Shown here piece after piece: positions 7,603 through 14,040 of a DNA stretch of 14,424 nucleotides. The stretch spans positions 1 to 14,424 of the forward strand of contig CAYYJH010000071.1 of NCBI GenBank assembly GCA_964472195.1. Direction: 5' to 3'. The translations under genes and the position numbers were made by a program. The notes under the pieces are model-generated. The model was not told the DNA's origin, made no database searches, and saw only the letters and a list, made by a program, of their open reading frames with translations. Numbering within the stretch: position 1 is the first letter of the stretch; each line of letters starts with the position of its first letter. Origin of the DNA: BS750m-G4 sp964472195. Its GTDB lineage: Bacteria > Bacteroidota > Ignavibacteria > Tepidaquicellales > Tepidaquicellaceae.

Positions 7603-7606
7603 CAAA

Positions 7607-9520
7607 TTATCTTCTTCTTTTACTTTGCATTTTTCGTTGATCTTCTAATCTTTTTTGCATCTTCTCCATAAAAGTCAACTTCTTTGGTTTATTCAAATCT
7701 TTAATACTTTTAACTTCAGTTTCCGGTTTCGCTTTCTTTATTTTTGTCGTATAAATCTGTTGCAGAATTGAAAGTAAGTTAAACATGAAGTAATAAAGGT
7801 TCAAACCTGAGGGAAATGTAAAGAATAACAATGTCAACATAATAGGCATAATATATACGAAAGCTTTTTGCTTTGGATCGGTAACCGTCATCTTCTGTTG
7901 AATGAACATTGTGATTCCCATCAAAGTAGCTAAACCTGCAACCTGGTCAATTCCGAAAAGTGGTATTTTAAAAGGTAATTGAAATATTACATCTGGAGCT
8001 GCAAGGTCATGAACCCATAAAATGAAAGGCTGCTGTCTCAATTCGATTGTAGAACGGAACACTCCAAACAATGCATACAATATTGGCATTTGAAGCAGTA
8101 AAGGAAGACAACCCCCTGCTGGATTAATCTTTTCTTCTTTATAAAGCTTCATTATCTGCTGATTTGCTTTTTGAGAGTCATCTTTATATTTCTCTCGGAT
8201 TGCAGTCATTTTAGGGTTAAGTGTGCCCATCTTCTTCATGGATTCCATCTGTTTTTTTGTCAGCGGATAAAGAAGAATTTTCAAAACAATAGAGAATACG
8301 ATTATAACAAATCCGTAATTGGGTATAAATGTATGCAAGAAATTAAAGAAGGGGAGTATAAAATATTGTGCTATTGGGCGTACAATAAAATCTAAAGCAA
8401 ACCTCATAGTTATTTGAAGATCTCTGTCATAAGCTTTCAATATTGTGTAATCGAGGGGAGTAAGCAGAATCATAAAAGAACTCCTTTCATGTATATCGTT
8501 TTTCACATCCATCTTTACAGCAATAGAATATTCTTTTCTTTGACCGAGATCTTTTAAATGTTCTTTATACCCTGTAAGGTATGCACCATCACCTTTTCTA
8601 TCTGTAGGTATAATGAAAACGCCAAAGTATTTATTTCGCGAACTGACAAAATCAGTGTTACCGTTAAAGTCTTCCATATATTTCTCTTCAAAATCGCTTG
8701 CATCTAATTTTTCAAGTTCACCACCCATATAAGCAAATGCTTCGGCGAAGTTAGATTCATCATCACTTCTGTATTCAGTAAGGTTTAGCGATGAACCCCA
8801 GATAATTTGATATTTTCCACCTGTTATAAATTTATCCGAATTAATTAATTCATAATCGACATTAAACTGATACGAGTCAGGCTCGAAAGAATAAGTTTTA
8901 ATTATCTTCTGAGTACTGTCCTTAGAGATTATTAGCTCATATTTAAGTTTGAAGTCTTTATTTTTTGTAAGGTCTATCTTTTCCCACTCAGCATAATCAG
9001 AGTTGAATATGAGATCTTTTGTATTAATTAATTTTCCGTCTTTGGAAGTAAATAATAAGTGTAGCTCTTTACCTGTTTTCCAATCAATAAGTTGTACAGG
9101 TTCTTTTTCCCATGTTAAATAATCTTTTGTAATAAACTTCCTGATCGTCCCTCCATAATTTGTGAATTCCATCTTAACTTTTTCATTCTCCAGCATGATA
9201 ATCTTTTCTTCAGCTTTTGCTGATGTATCACCGGTGTAGTCAATAGCTTTCGTGTAAAATGCACTTCCATATTTATTGATTGCATCATCATTGTTTAGAT
9301 TGCCTAACCCTGTTGTATCCTTAACATCCTCTGTTTTAGCTATTATTGTATCTTTTATTCTTGAAGTATCCGTTAATTTGGATGAATCGGATATGATATT
9401 AGTACTATCTGTCTTTTGTTTTTCTAATTGTTCTTTTTGTTGCTTGGATGACGACCAGTACAACCAGCCAATCAATATAATTCCAATTAATACAAATCCT
9501 ATTATTGAATTTTTGTCCAT
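7607..9520 (-). CDS. yidC: Membrane protein insertase YidC
   Basis: The protein has 637 residues. An N-terminal helix (5-21) is followed by a low-complexity linker and a large periplasmic domain (about 85-350), then the conserved five-helix insertase core (about 375-592, 60KD_IMP). Core motifs include NYGFVIIVFSIVLKILLYPL (401-420), the cytoplasmic hairpin NPKMTAIREKYKDDSQKANQ, and NPAGGCLPLLLQMPILYALF (466-485). Lys414 takes the place of the groove Arg of E. coli YidC (R366), keeping the positive charge. The C-terminal tail (595-637) is long and basic, ending KRRR, as expected for ribosome contact. YidC inserts inner-membrane proteins with or without Sec. It starts 32 bp after yidD. Confidence 0.97.
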   Translation of the reverse strand: MDKNSIIGFVLIGIILIGWLYWSSSKQQKEQLEKQKTDSTNIISDSSKLTDTSRIKDTIIAKTEDVKDTTGLGNLNNDDAINKYGSAFYTKAIDYTGDTSAKAEEKIIMLENEKVKMEFTNYGGTIRKFITKDYLTWEKEPVQLIDWKTGKELHLLFTSKDGKLINTKDLIFNSDYAEWEKIDLTKNKDFKLKYELIISKDSTQKIIKTYSFEPDSYQFNVDYELINSDKFITGGKYQIIWGSSLNLTEYRSDDESNFAEAFAYMGGELEKLDASDFEEKYMEDFNGNTDFVSSRNKYFGVFIIPTDRKGDGAYLTGYKEHLKDLGQRKEYSIAVKMDVKNDIHERSSFMILLTPLDYTILKAYDRDLQITMRFALDFIVRPIAQYFILPFFNFLHTFIPNYGFVIIVFSIVLKILLYPLTKKQMESMKKMGTLNPKMTAIREKYKDDSQKANQQIMKLYKEEKINPAGGCLPLLLQMPILYALFGVFRSTIELRQQPFILWVHDLAAPDVIFQLPFKIPLFGIDQVAGLATLMGITMFIQQKMTVTDPKQKAFVYIMPIMLTLLFFTFPSGLNLYYFMFNLLSILQQIYTTKIKKAKPETEVKSIKDLNKPKKLTFMEKMQKRLEDQRKMQSKRRR

Positions 9521-9552
9521 TATATAAATATACTATTATTATTGATGATCAA

Positions 9553-9792
9553 TTATTTTGAGTTGTGGGAACAGCTTTTTTCTAAAGGAACGGGATCAAT
9601 TCCACCTTCGAAAAGTGGATTACATTTGAGAATTCTTTTTGTTCCAAGATATATTCCTTTAAACAGACCATATTTTTCAAAAGCTTCGAGACAATAGTTA
9701 GAACAGGTAGGATAAAACCTACACGAGTTAGGAAATAAAGGAGATAATAAAACCTGGTATATTTTTATTAATAAAACCGGTATGAATGTCAT
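9553..9792 (-). CDS. yidD: Membrane protein insertion efficiency factor YidD
   Basis: The protein has 79 residues, normal for the family. It shows the family features: an amphipathic N-terminus (IPVLLIKIYQVLLSPLF), the cysteine motif NSCRFYPTCSNYCLEAFEKYG, and LKCNPLFEGGIDPVP near the end. It assists YidC-dependent insertion at the inner membrane. Its ATG (9790-9792) overlaps the stop TGA (9789-9791) of the shifted rnpA frame as ATGA. That arrangement signals translational coupling, and it makes sense only if ribosomes normally reach the end of that shifted frame. Confidence 0.93.
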   Translation of the reverse strand: MTFIPVLLIKIYQVLLSPLFPNSCRFYPTCSNYCLEAFEKYGLFKGIYLGTKRILKCNPLFEGGIDPVPLEKSCSHNSK

Positions 9793-9956
9793 GTTTTATT
9801 TTTTGAATGCAAATAATTATTCATGTTTTGCAATAGTTGTTTCATTTCTGATTCGAATGTTCTCAAAATTATTTTTTTATTTCTATTCAATAGGTCGTAC
9901 GCATTATCGGATAAACCAATTACTATCGAAACTTTATATTCAAAAAATTTATTTAA
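9789..9956 (-). pseudogene. rnpA: rnpA C-terminal part in the -1 frame
   Basis: Re-reading one T at the homopolymer continues rnpA for 55 codons: L-N-KFFEYKVSIVIGLSDNAYD, then LLNRNKKIILRTFESEMKQ and on to TGA 9789-9791. This has the strand-then-helix character of a normal RnpA C-terminus. The combined product would be 160 residues. The open frame covers the whole gap to yidD and its stop overlaps the yidD start. The part has no start codon or ribosome site of its own near the junction, so it is not an independent gene. It is real coding sequence if the T run is actually one longer, or if slippage occurs. Confidence 0.75.
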
Positions 9957-10270
9957 AAAAAAAACTTATTTAATCTGTATGATTCCCTGAGCAAACGCTT
10001 AACCCTGTTTCTTTTATTGGATTTATGAATTTTCTTTTTAGAAACAATAAAGCCCACTTTAATATTCTGCTGTAGTAGTGGGCTTTCAGAAAACTCTTTG
10101 CTATAACTATAGTGTCTGTTTGGTTTGTCTAAATTTAAATATCCTTTTAAAAGTTCAGTATTGAATTTATTTGAATTAAAAATAATCTTGTTGTATGAAT
10201 CATAACCCCTGATTAATTCGGATTTTTTTAATCTAAAATTTTCACTTGCATGTTCATTATGACTAACCAT
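9953..10270 (-). CDS. rnpA: RNase P protein component, frame broken near the middle
   Basis: RnpA is the basic protein subunit that helps the RNase P RNA remove 5' leaders from tRNA precursors and from tmRNA. This frame of 105 residues contains an N-terminal FRLKKSELIRG segment and the hallmark VGFIVSKKKIHKSNKRNRVK (72-91) with the RNR motif at 87-89, then LLRESYRLNK. It stops abruptly after Phe-Phe-Phe because a run of ten T (mRNA sense) leads into TAA. The normal C-terminal strand and helix are missing from this frame but are encoded directly downstream in the -1 frame (separate entry). The start ATG 10270 lies 16 bp after rpmH. The truncated form lacks part of the fold; whether the gene is functional depends on the homopolymer length or on frameshifting. 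Confidence 0.85.
   Translation of the reverse strand: MVSHNEHASENFRLKKSELIRGYDSYNKIIFNSNKFNTELLKGYLNLDKPNRHYSYSKEFSESPLLQQNIKVGFIVSKKKIHKSNKRNRVKRLLRESYRLNKFFF
9955..9964 (-). other. Homopolymer / candidate slippery site in rnpA
   Basis: Ten consecutive A on the + strand are read in rnpA as AAG-TTT-TTT-TTT-TAA. The phase contains the -1 slippery heptamer U-UUU-UUU directly before the stop codon. A -1 ribosomal slip, or one extra U added by RNA polymerase, joins the two rnpA parts. Confidence 0.6.
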
Positions 10271-10286
10271 TTACGCATCCAATCTG

Positions 10287-10442
10287 CTATGTACGTACGA
10301 ATTCATCACTCACTGTAAGCTTCTTTCTTCCTTTAGCTCTTCTTCGTGACAGAACTTTTCTACCATTTTTTGATGACATTCTTTCACGAAATCCATGTTT
10401 ATTCTTTCTTTTTCTATTGCTTGGTTGATACGTACGTTTCAT
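10287..10442 (-). CDS. rpmH: 50S ribosomal protein L34
   Basis: This short gene has 51 codons from ATG 10440-10442 to TAG 10287-10289. The product reads MKRTYQPSNRKRKNKHGFRE, then RMSSKNGRKVLSRRRAKGRK and a KLTVSDEFVRT end. The MKRTYQPSNRKRKNKHGFR start and RKVLSRRRAKGRKKL core are diagnostic of L34, a small basic protein of the large ribosomal subunit. The length is slightly above the usual 44-46 because of the C-terminal SDEFVRT. It begins the rpmH-rnpA-yidD-yidC block and lies 16 bp before rnpA. No dnaA gene or clear DnaA boxes lie on its upstream side; lgt is there instead. Confidence 0.95.
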   Translation of the reverse strand: MKRTYQPSNRKRKNKHGFRERMSSKNGRKVLSRRRAKGRKKLTVSDEFVRT

Positions 10443-10553
10443 TAATGTACAAATTTTTTAAATTTAAAAACGTTAAACTAATTTAATTATTCAAAATTTA
10501 CAAGGATATAACTATTGCTAAGGAATTATGTTTTTCTATGGTTTTTTATTCTA

Positions 10554-10577
10554 ATTCAAACTCAAATTCAGATTCAG
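10554..10577. repeat. Short hexamer tandem array between lgt and rpmH
   Basis: There are four tandem hexamers: ATTCAA, ACTCAA, ATTCAG and ATTCAG. The array directly abuts the lgt stop codon (10579-10581, - strand). It is a minor low-complexity repeat with no assigned role. Confidence 0.5.
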
Positions 10578-10578
10578 A

Positions 10579-11385
10579 TTATTCCTTTTTAGATAAAAAT
10601 TCGCTGGATAACTTTCCTTTTTTATAAATAAGCATTGCGATGCTGCATATTATCATAATTACTGAAACCAATTGAGCTTGTGTAAGATCGAAGATCACTT
10701 TTGGATTTAGTCTTATGAATTCAACGAGTAATCTTGAAATTCCTGATAACAATAAATAATAATAAAATATTTCTCCTATATATTTAATTTTAGTTCTTCG
10801 ATTCCACAAAAAGAGGAATATTAAAACTGCAGCAACAAATTCATAGATTGAAGTAGGATGAACAAGAACACCTTCGGGTGTAGGAACTGTACCGTTTGAA
10901 TAGCTATAACCTATAAACTTCCAGATGGTGTTATTAACTACTATTCCATAATCGCCATCTCCGGATAAATGGCAACCGATTCTTGCTATACCGTATCCCA
11001 GAGCTGCTGCCGGGGAGAGATAGTCAAACATTTGTAATACAGAAAGTTTTTTTATCTTGCAGTATATAATAACGAATACGATTGCAAATATAAGTCCTCC
11101 ATAAAACGTGAGTCCTGATGCTGATATCAAAGAATCAGTGTTTAGAAATGATGATATAGGAAGTCCATTTCCGAAATTCCATTCTTCTAATACATAAAAA
11201 ACTTTTGCACCAATGATACCGCCAATTAATGCTAAAAAAGTTATTACGATTCCAATATTTTCATCTAATTTATTTCTTCTTAATTCTTTGCTGAATAAAG
11301 TACTGCCTACTAAAAAGGCTATGCCAAGCATAAGACCATAACTGTAAACGGGAACAGGACCAATCTCAAATAGTTTTGGATACAT
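10579..11385 (-). CDS. lgt: Prolipoprotein diacylglyceryl transferase
   Basis: The protein has 268 residues and several transmembrane helices. Lgt moves diacylglycerol from phosphatidylglycerol to the lipobox cysteine of prelipoproteins in the inner membrane, the first step of lipoprotein maturation. Visible motifs are YSYGLML (14-20) near the N-terminus, LTFYGGLIF (92-100), the signature ARIGCHLSGDGDYG (134-147) with the essential Arg135, HPTSIYEF (176-183), and GISRLLVEFIR (215-225) with Arg218 and Glu222. The LSGDGDYG version is the Bacteroidota-type signature. Tyr95 stands where E. coli has the catalytically important His103. It starts 15 bp after the 134-residue unknown gene. Confidence 0.95.
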   Translation of the reverse strand: MYPKLFEIGPVPVYSYGLMLGIAFLVGSTLFSKELRRNKLDENIGIVITFLALIGGIIGAKVFYVLEEWNFGNGLPISSFLNTDSLISASGLTFYGGLIFAIVFVIIYCKIKKLSVLQMFDYLSPAAALGYGIARIGCHLSGDGDYGIVVNNTIWKFIGYSYSNGTVPTPEGVLVHPTSIYEFVAAVLIFLFLWNRRTKIKYIGEIFYYYLLLSGISRLLVEFIRLNPKVIFDLTQAQLVSVIMIICSIAMLIYKKGKLSSEFLSKKE

Positions 11386-11400
11386 TTAGTTTATTCTTTA

Positions 11401-11805
11401 TTAGGTTAATATTTTTATAAATGTTTTAGGAGGTTTCTTAATTAATTTGACAGCTGTAGTGGTTATTTTAAATTCAAATTTACTTTTCTTTTTCATTTGT
11501 TTTGTTAAGTTCAACAAATAGGTTGTATTTTTAAGATCATATAATTTAAATTGATAACCAGCACTACCAGCTTTTGATAAAGATAATTTTGGAGCTGAAA
11601 GCCCTTCGATATCAAAATTCAATTCTTTTTTCTCACGATTAATATTATCTGTTATGTTTATCTTATATACGAAATTCTCGAATATTTTTACAGTTCTGAA
11701 ATCGAATAGTATATATTTTTTCTTTAAAGTCTTATCGAATTGATGTGAAATAATTAACTCGTATTCATATTTTAATTTCTCAGGTCTAACTTGCTTAGTT
11801 CTCAT
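11401..11805 (-). CDS. Conserved-looking basic protein of unknown function
   Basis: The protein has 134 residues, is Lys-rich, and has no signal peptide or hydrophobic helix. Alternating short hydrophobic stretches (YILFDFRTVKIF, FVYKINIT, YQFKLYDLKNTTYLLNL, FEFKITTTAV) suggest mainly beta structure. I do not recognise a family. It sits between hisS (31 bp away) and lgt (15 bp away) on the same strand, so it is probably expressed with them. The ATG at 11805 is the first start after the hisS stop. It could be a nucleic-acid or ribosome-associated protein given its charge, but nothing in the sequence proves this. Confidence 0.7.
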   Translation of the reverse strand: MRTKQVRPEKLKYEYELIISHQFDKTLKKKYILFDFRTVKIFENFVYKINITDNINREKKELNFDIEGLSAPKLSLSKAGSAGYQFKLYDLKNTTYLLNLTKQMKKKSKFEFKITTTAVKLIKKPPKTFIKILT

Positions 11806-11836
11806 TGTTGATGATTATTTATGTGCTCTTGATACA

Positions 11837-13087
11837 CTAATCAATATTATAATTCAGCTCGTAAATTTTATCAACCGATACGTCTATCTCAATACCGTCC
11901 GACATCCTTTTTAATTTTGCTTCGTTACTCTCAAGCTCTTCATTACCAATTACTATTACGTATTCTGCATTTAGCCTGTTGGCTTCTTTCATCTGTGATT
12001 TAACACTACGATTGAGCAAATCTGTTTCGCATTTAAAATTTTTCTTCCTTAAGGCAATCGCTGTTTTCAGTGAAAACCTTTTCGCTTCTTCGCCTACACT
12101 TACAATATACAGTTTGAGTTGTTCCTTTTTGGGATACTGGTATTTATTTTTCTCGAGAACGATCATTAATCTTTCAATGCCGCAGGCAAATCCAATAGCA
12201 GGTGTAGGTTTGCCTCCGAGCTGTTCAACCAGCATGTCATATCTTCCTCCACCAAAAATTGCATTCTGTGAACCGAGTTCATCGGAAATAACCTCGAATG
12301 TTGTGGAAGTATAATAATCGAACCCGCGAACTAACCTGTAATCAACTTCAAATTTTATCCTGAGATCTCTTAACAAATCTAAAACGTTTGAGAAAAATTC
12401 CTTGGTTTCTTTTGAAAGATATTCATACAGTACAGGTGCGTTTTCAAGTACTTCAATATCTGCTTGATCTTTTGAATCTAATATTCTCAATGGATTTTTC
12501 TCATATCGTTTTCTACTGTCGATAGATAGAACCTGGAGGTATTTATTCAGATACTTTTTTAAGTCTTCTATAAATAGTGCTCTTTCCTGTAACGTCCCGA
12601 TATTATTTATTTTTGTTTTAACATCGCGGATACCGAAGTCGTTAAGAATTTGCAATCCAACAGCAATTACTTCTGCGTCGACGGTAAAATCACCACTCCC
12701 GATTATCTCAATTCCATACTGCGAAAACTCTCTGTACCTACCGGCTTGTGGTCTCTCATGTCTGTACATATTTGAGAAATAAAACAATTTTTGAACGGGT
12801 GATTCGTTGTACAGGTTATTTTCTAAATAAGCTCTTACCACAGGTGCCGTCATTTCTGGTCTTAAAGTATATTCATCATCATTGAATGAATACATTTCTT
12901 TCGAAACAACGTCAGTCTCTTCTCCGATGCTTCTTTTAAATAAAGAAGTTTTCTCGAAAGTTGGGGTTTGTATTTCATTATAGTTATAATTAGATAAAGT
13001 TTTCCTTATCTTTTCTTCTATATGTTTTCTTTGCTCGGCTTCTTTCGGAAGAATATCGAATGTGCCTTTAGGTTTTTGAATTAACAT
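11837..13087 (-). CDS. hisS: Histidyl-tRNA synthetase
   Basis: The protein has 416 residues, the normal class II HisRS length. Motif 2 is MYRHERPQAGRYREFSQYGI (107-126). The histidine-specific motifs are LVRGFDYYTSTTFEV (252-266) and the GSQNAIFGGGRYD loop (272-284), and motif 3 is TPAIGFACGIERLMIVL (295-311). A C-terminal anticodon-binding domain follows (about 324-410, LKLYIVSVGEEA onward). It charges tRNA-His with histidine. The N-terminal IQKPKGTFDILP is also typical. It is the first gene of the leftward group; its start lies 199 bp from the divergent sigma-like gene. Confidence 0.97.
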   Translation of the reverse strand: MLIQKPKGTFDILPKEAEQRKHIEEKIRKTLSNYNYNEIQTPTFEKTSLFKRSIGEETDVVSKEMYSFNDDEYTLRPEMTAPVVRAYLENNLYNESPVQKLFYFSNMYRHERPQAGRYREFSQYGIEIIGSGDFTVDAEVIAVGLQILNDFGIRDVKTKINNIGTLQERALFIEDLKKYLNKYLQVLSIDSRKRYEKNPLRILDSKDQADIEVLENAPVLYEYLSKETKEFFSNVLDLLRDLRIKFEVDYRLVRGFDYYTSTTFEVISDELGSQNAIFGGGRYDMLVEQLGGKPTPAIGFACGIERLMIVLEKNKYQYPKKEQLKLYIVSVGEEAKRFSLKTAIALRKKNFKCETDLLNRSVKSQMKEANRLNAEYVIVIGNEELESNEAKLKRMSDGIEIDVSVDKIYELNYNID

Positions 13088-13202
13088 TGATTGCTACGTT
13101 CTATAGTTAAAAGAATAATAAGTTCACTATAATCAATAAATTTACTTAAATAATAAATAATGTTAAAGGTTAATTGAGTTTAAATCGACTTATAATCGCT
13201 AA

Positions 13203-13222
13203 TTGCTTAATACTTGCTTAAT
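13203..13222. repeat. 11-bp-period direct repeat in the divergent intergenic region
   Basis: TTGCTTAAT occurs at 13203-13211 and again at 13214-13222, separated by AC. The repeats fall on the same face of the DNA helix, a common layout for a regulator binding site. They lie about 27 bp upstream of a TATAAT and about 65 bp upstream of the sigma-like gene. The function is inferred. Confidence 0.4.
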
Positions 13223-13248
13223 GTAAGTTATGAAACAAATCAATTTTT

Positions 13249-13254
13249 TATAAT
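13249..13254 (+). promoter_or_regulatory. Possible -10 box for the sigma-like/anti-sigma pair
   Basis: A perfect TATAAT lies 32 bp before the GTG start, which would give a leader of about 25 nt. No good -35 element is found at 16-18 bp, so this is a weak call in AT-rich sequence. Confidence 0.3.
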
Positions 13255-13286
13255 ATTAAATTTATTTATTTTAAATCACTGGATAT

Positions 13287-14024
13287 GTGAAATCCCAAAA
13301 CAATTTGATTCCCCAAAAATTTAAAAATATTAAATCTATACTTTTGTCTATAATAAAAGATGGAAGCAAGTCGAAACACATTAATGAATTCATAGATATT
13401 TGCATGGATATTGCTATCGTTCAATATAGAAGAAATAAATTCAAGAACGAGATAATAAATAAAGAATGTTATAATGAAAAGGAAATAGCTTACGACCTCA
13501 TCGCAGATATTTTTGAAAACAGGGGAGGGTATTATTTTCAGATAAACAAATTCTTTACAGAGGTGAATAATAACATCGATAAAGTAAATGAGGAAGAAAT
13601 TATTGCTAAGTTCGTTGTATTAGTCAGGTCTCATGTTCATCAAAGAATAACTGACATAAGAGAATCTTATGGTGAGTTTTATTTTAAAGTAAAAAAAGCT
13701 ATCGAAATATTTATATCAAGAAATAAGGATGGATTTAACGAGACAGTATTCAGGGATCAAATATATATTTATAATAGTTCTGAAGCAGAAATTAATTTTG
13801 AATTGCCCCAAATAACTGAAAGAATTTTTCTAAATGAACTGTATAATAATGATTTTAAAACATACTCAATTCCCGAAGTAATAAGAAAAGCATTTGATTT
13901 TATGAATCTACAAAACGATTGCTGTAAAGCTGTCGAAAAAACATTACTGTTGAATTATATATCAAAATTTTATAAGAGGAGATTAAAAGACAACCTCTCC
14001 CGAAATGTGGAGTATCTTAAATAA
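13287..14024 (+). CDS. Divergent sigma-70-like protein (candidate), paired with an anti-sigma
   Basis: The protein has 245 residues, is soluble and strongly helical. The segment EIAYDLIADIFENRGGYYF (66-84) resembles the region 2 pattern A-x-DL-x2-D-x-F of ECF-type sigma factors. IIAKFVVLVRSHVHQRITDIRE (105-126) resembles the f-x-x-wL-x-x-I-a-r-n...d-x-x-R helix that follows. I see no clear region 4 helix-turn-helix, although 191-240 is basic and helical. Sigma factors direct RNA polymerase to promoters. Here the role is inference, supported mainly by the next gene, which begins with a zinc-binding anti-sigma motif 16 bp downstream. Start GTG 13287 has only a weak upstream GGA; no ATG lies in frame near the start. 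It could instead be a helical DNA-binding or adaptor protein. Confidence 0.45.
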   Translation: MKSQNNLIPQKFKNIKSILLSIIKDGSKSKHINEFIDICMDIAIVQYRRNKFKNEIINKECYNEKEIAYDLIADIFENRGGYYFQINKFFTEVNNNIDKVNEEEIIAKFVVLVRSHVHQRITDIRESYGEFYFKVKKAIEIFISRNKDGFNETVFRDQIYIYNSSEAEINFELPQITERIFLNELYNNDFKTYSIPEVIRKAFDFMNLQNDCCKAVEKTLLLNYISKFYKRRLKDNLSRNVEYLK

Positions 14025-14025
14025 T

Positions 14026-14033
14026 AGGAAAGG
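14026..14033 (+). promoter_or_regulatory. Ribosome binding site fixing the TTG start of the anti-sigma gene
   Basis: AGGAAAGG ends 7 nt before TTG 14041. No ATG lies in frame close by, so this site supports TTG as the start codon. Confidence 0.55.
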
Positions 14034-14040
14034 TATATTA

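Noticed and set aside
8171..8395. A 74-codon + strand frame inside yidC
   Set aside because: It overlaps the conserved insertase core on the other strand.
9782..9973. A 63-codon open frame on the + strand between yidD and rnpA
   Set aside because: The opposite strand encodes the shifted C-terminal part of rnpA over the same bases, with matching RnpA character and an ATGA junction.
10290..10440. GTACGTAC-type palindromes at both ends of rpmH
   Set aside because: They fall in the conserved L34 codons (MKRTY start and VRT end), so they are explained by coding.
10443..10578. Possible replication origin beside rpmH
   Set aside because: The stretch is AT-rich, but I found no DnaA-box cluster and no dnaA gene.
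11979..12314. A 111-codon open frame on the + strand
   Set aside because: It lies inside hisS, whose catalytic motifs are certain; it is a shadow frame.
13088..13286. A hidden small gene or RNA in the hisS upstream gap
   Set aside because: There are no sustained open frames with a ribosome site and only a weak 6-bp inverted repeat; apart from the repeats and TATAAT noted, nothing is supported.
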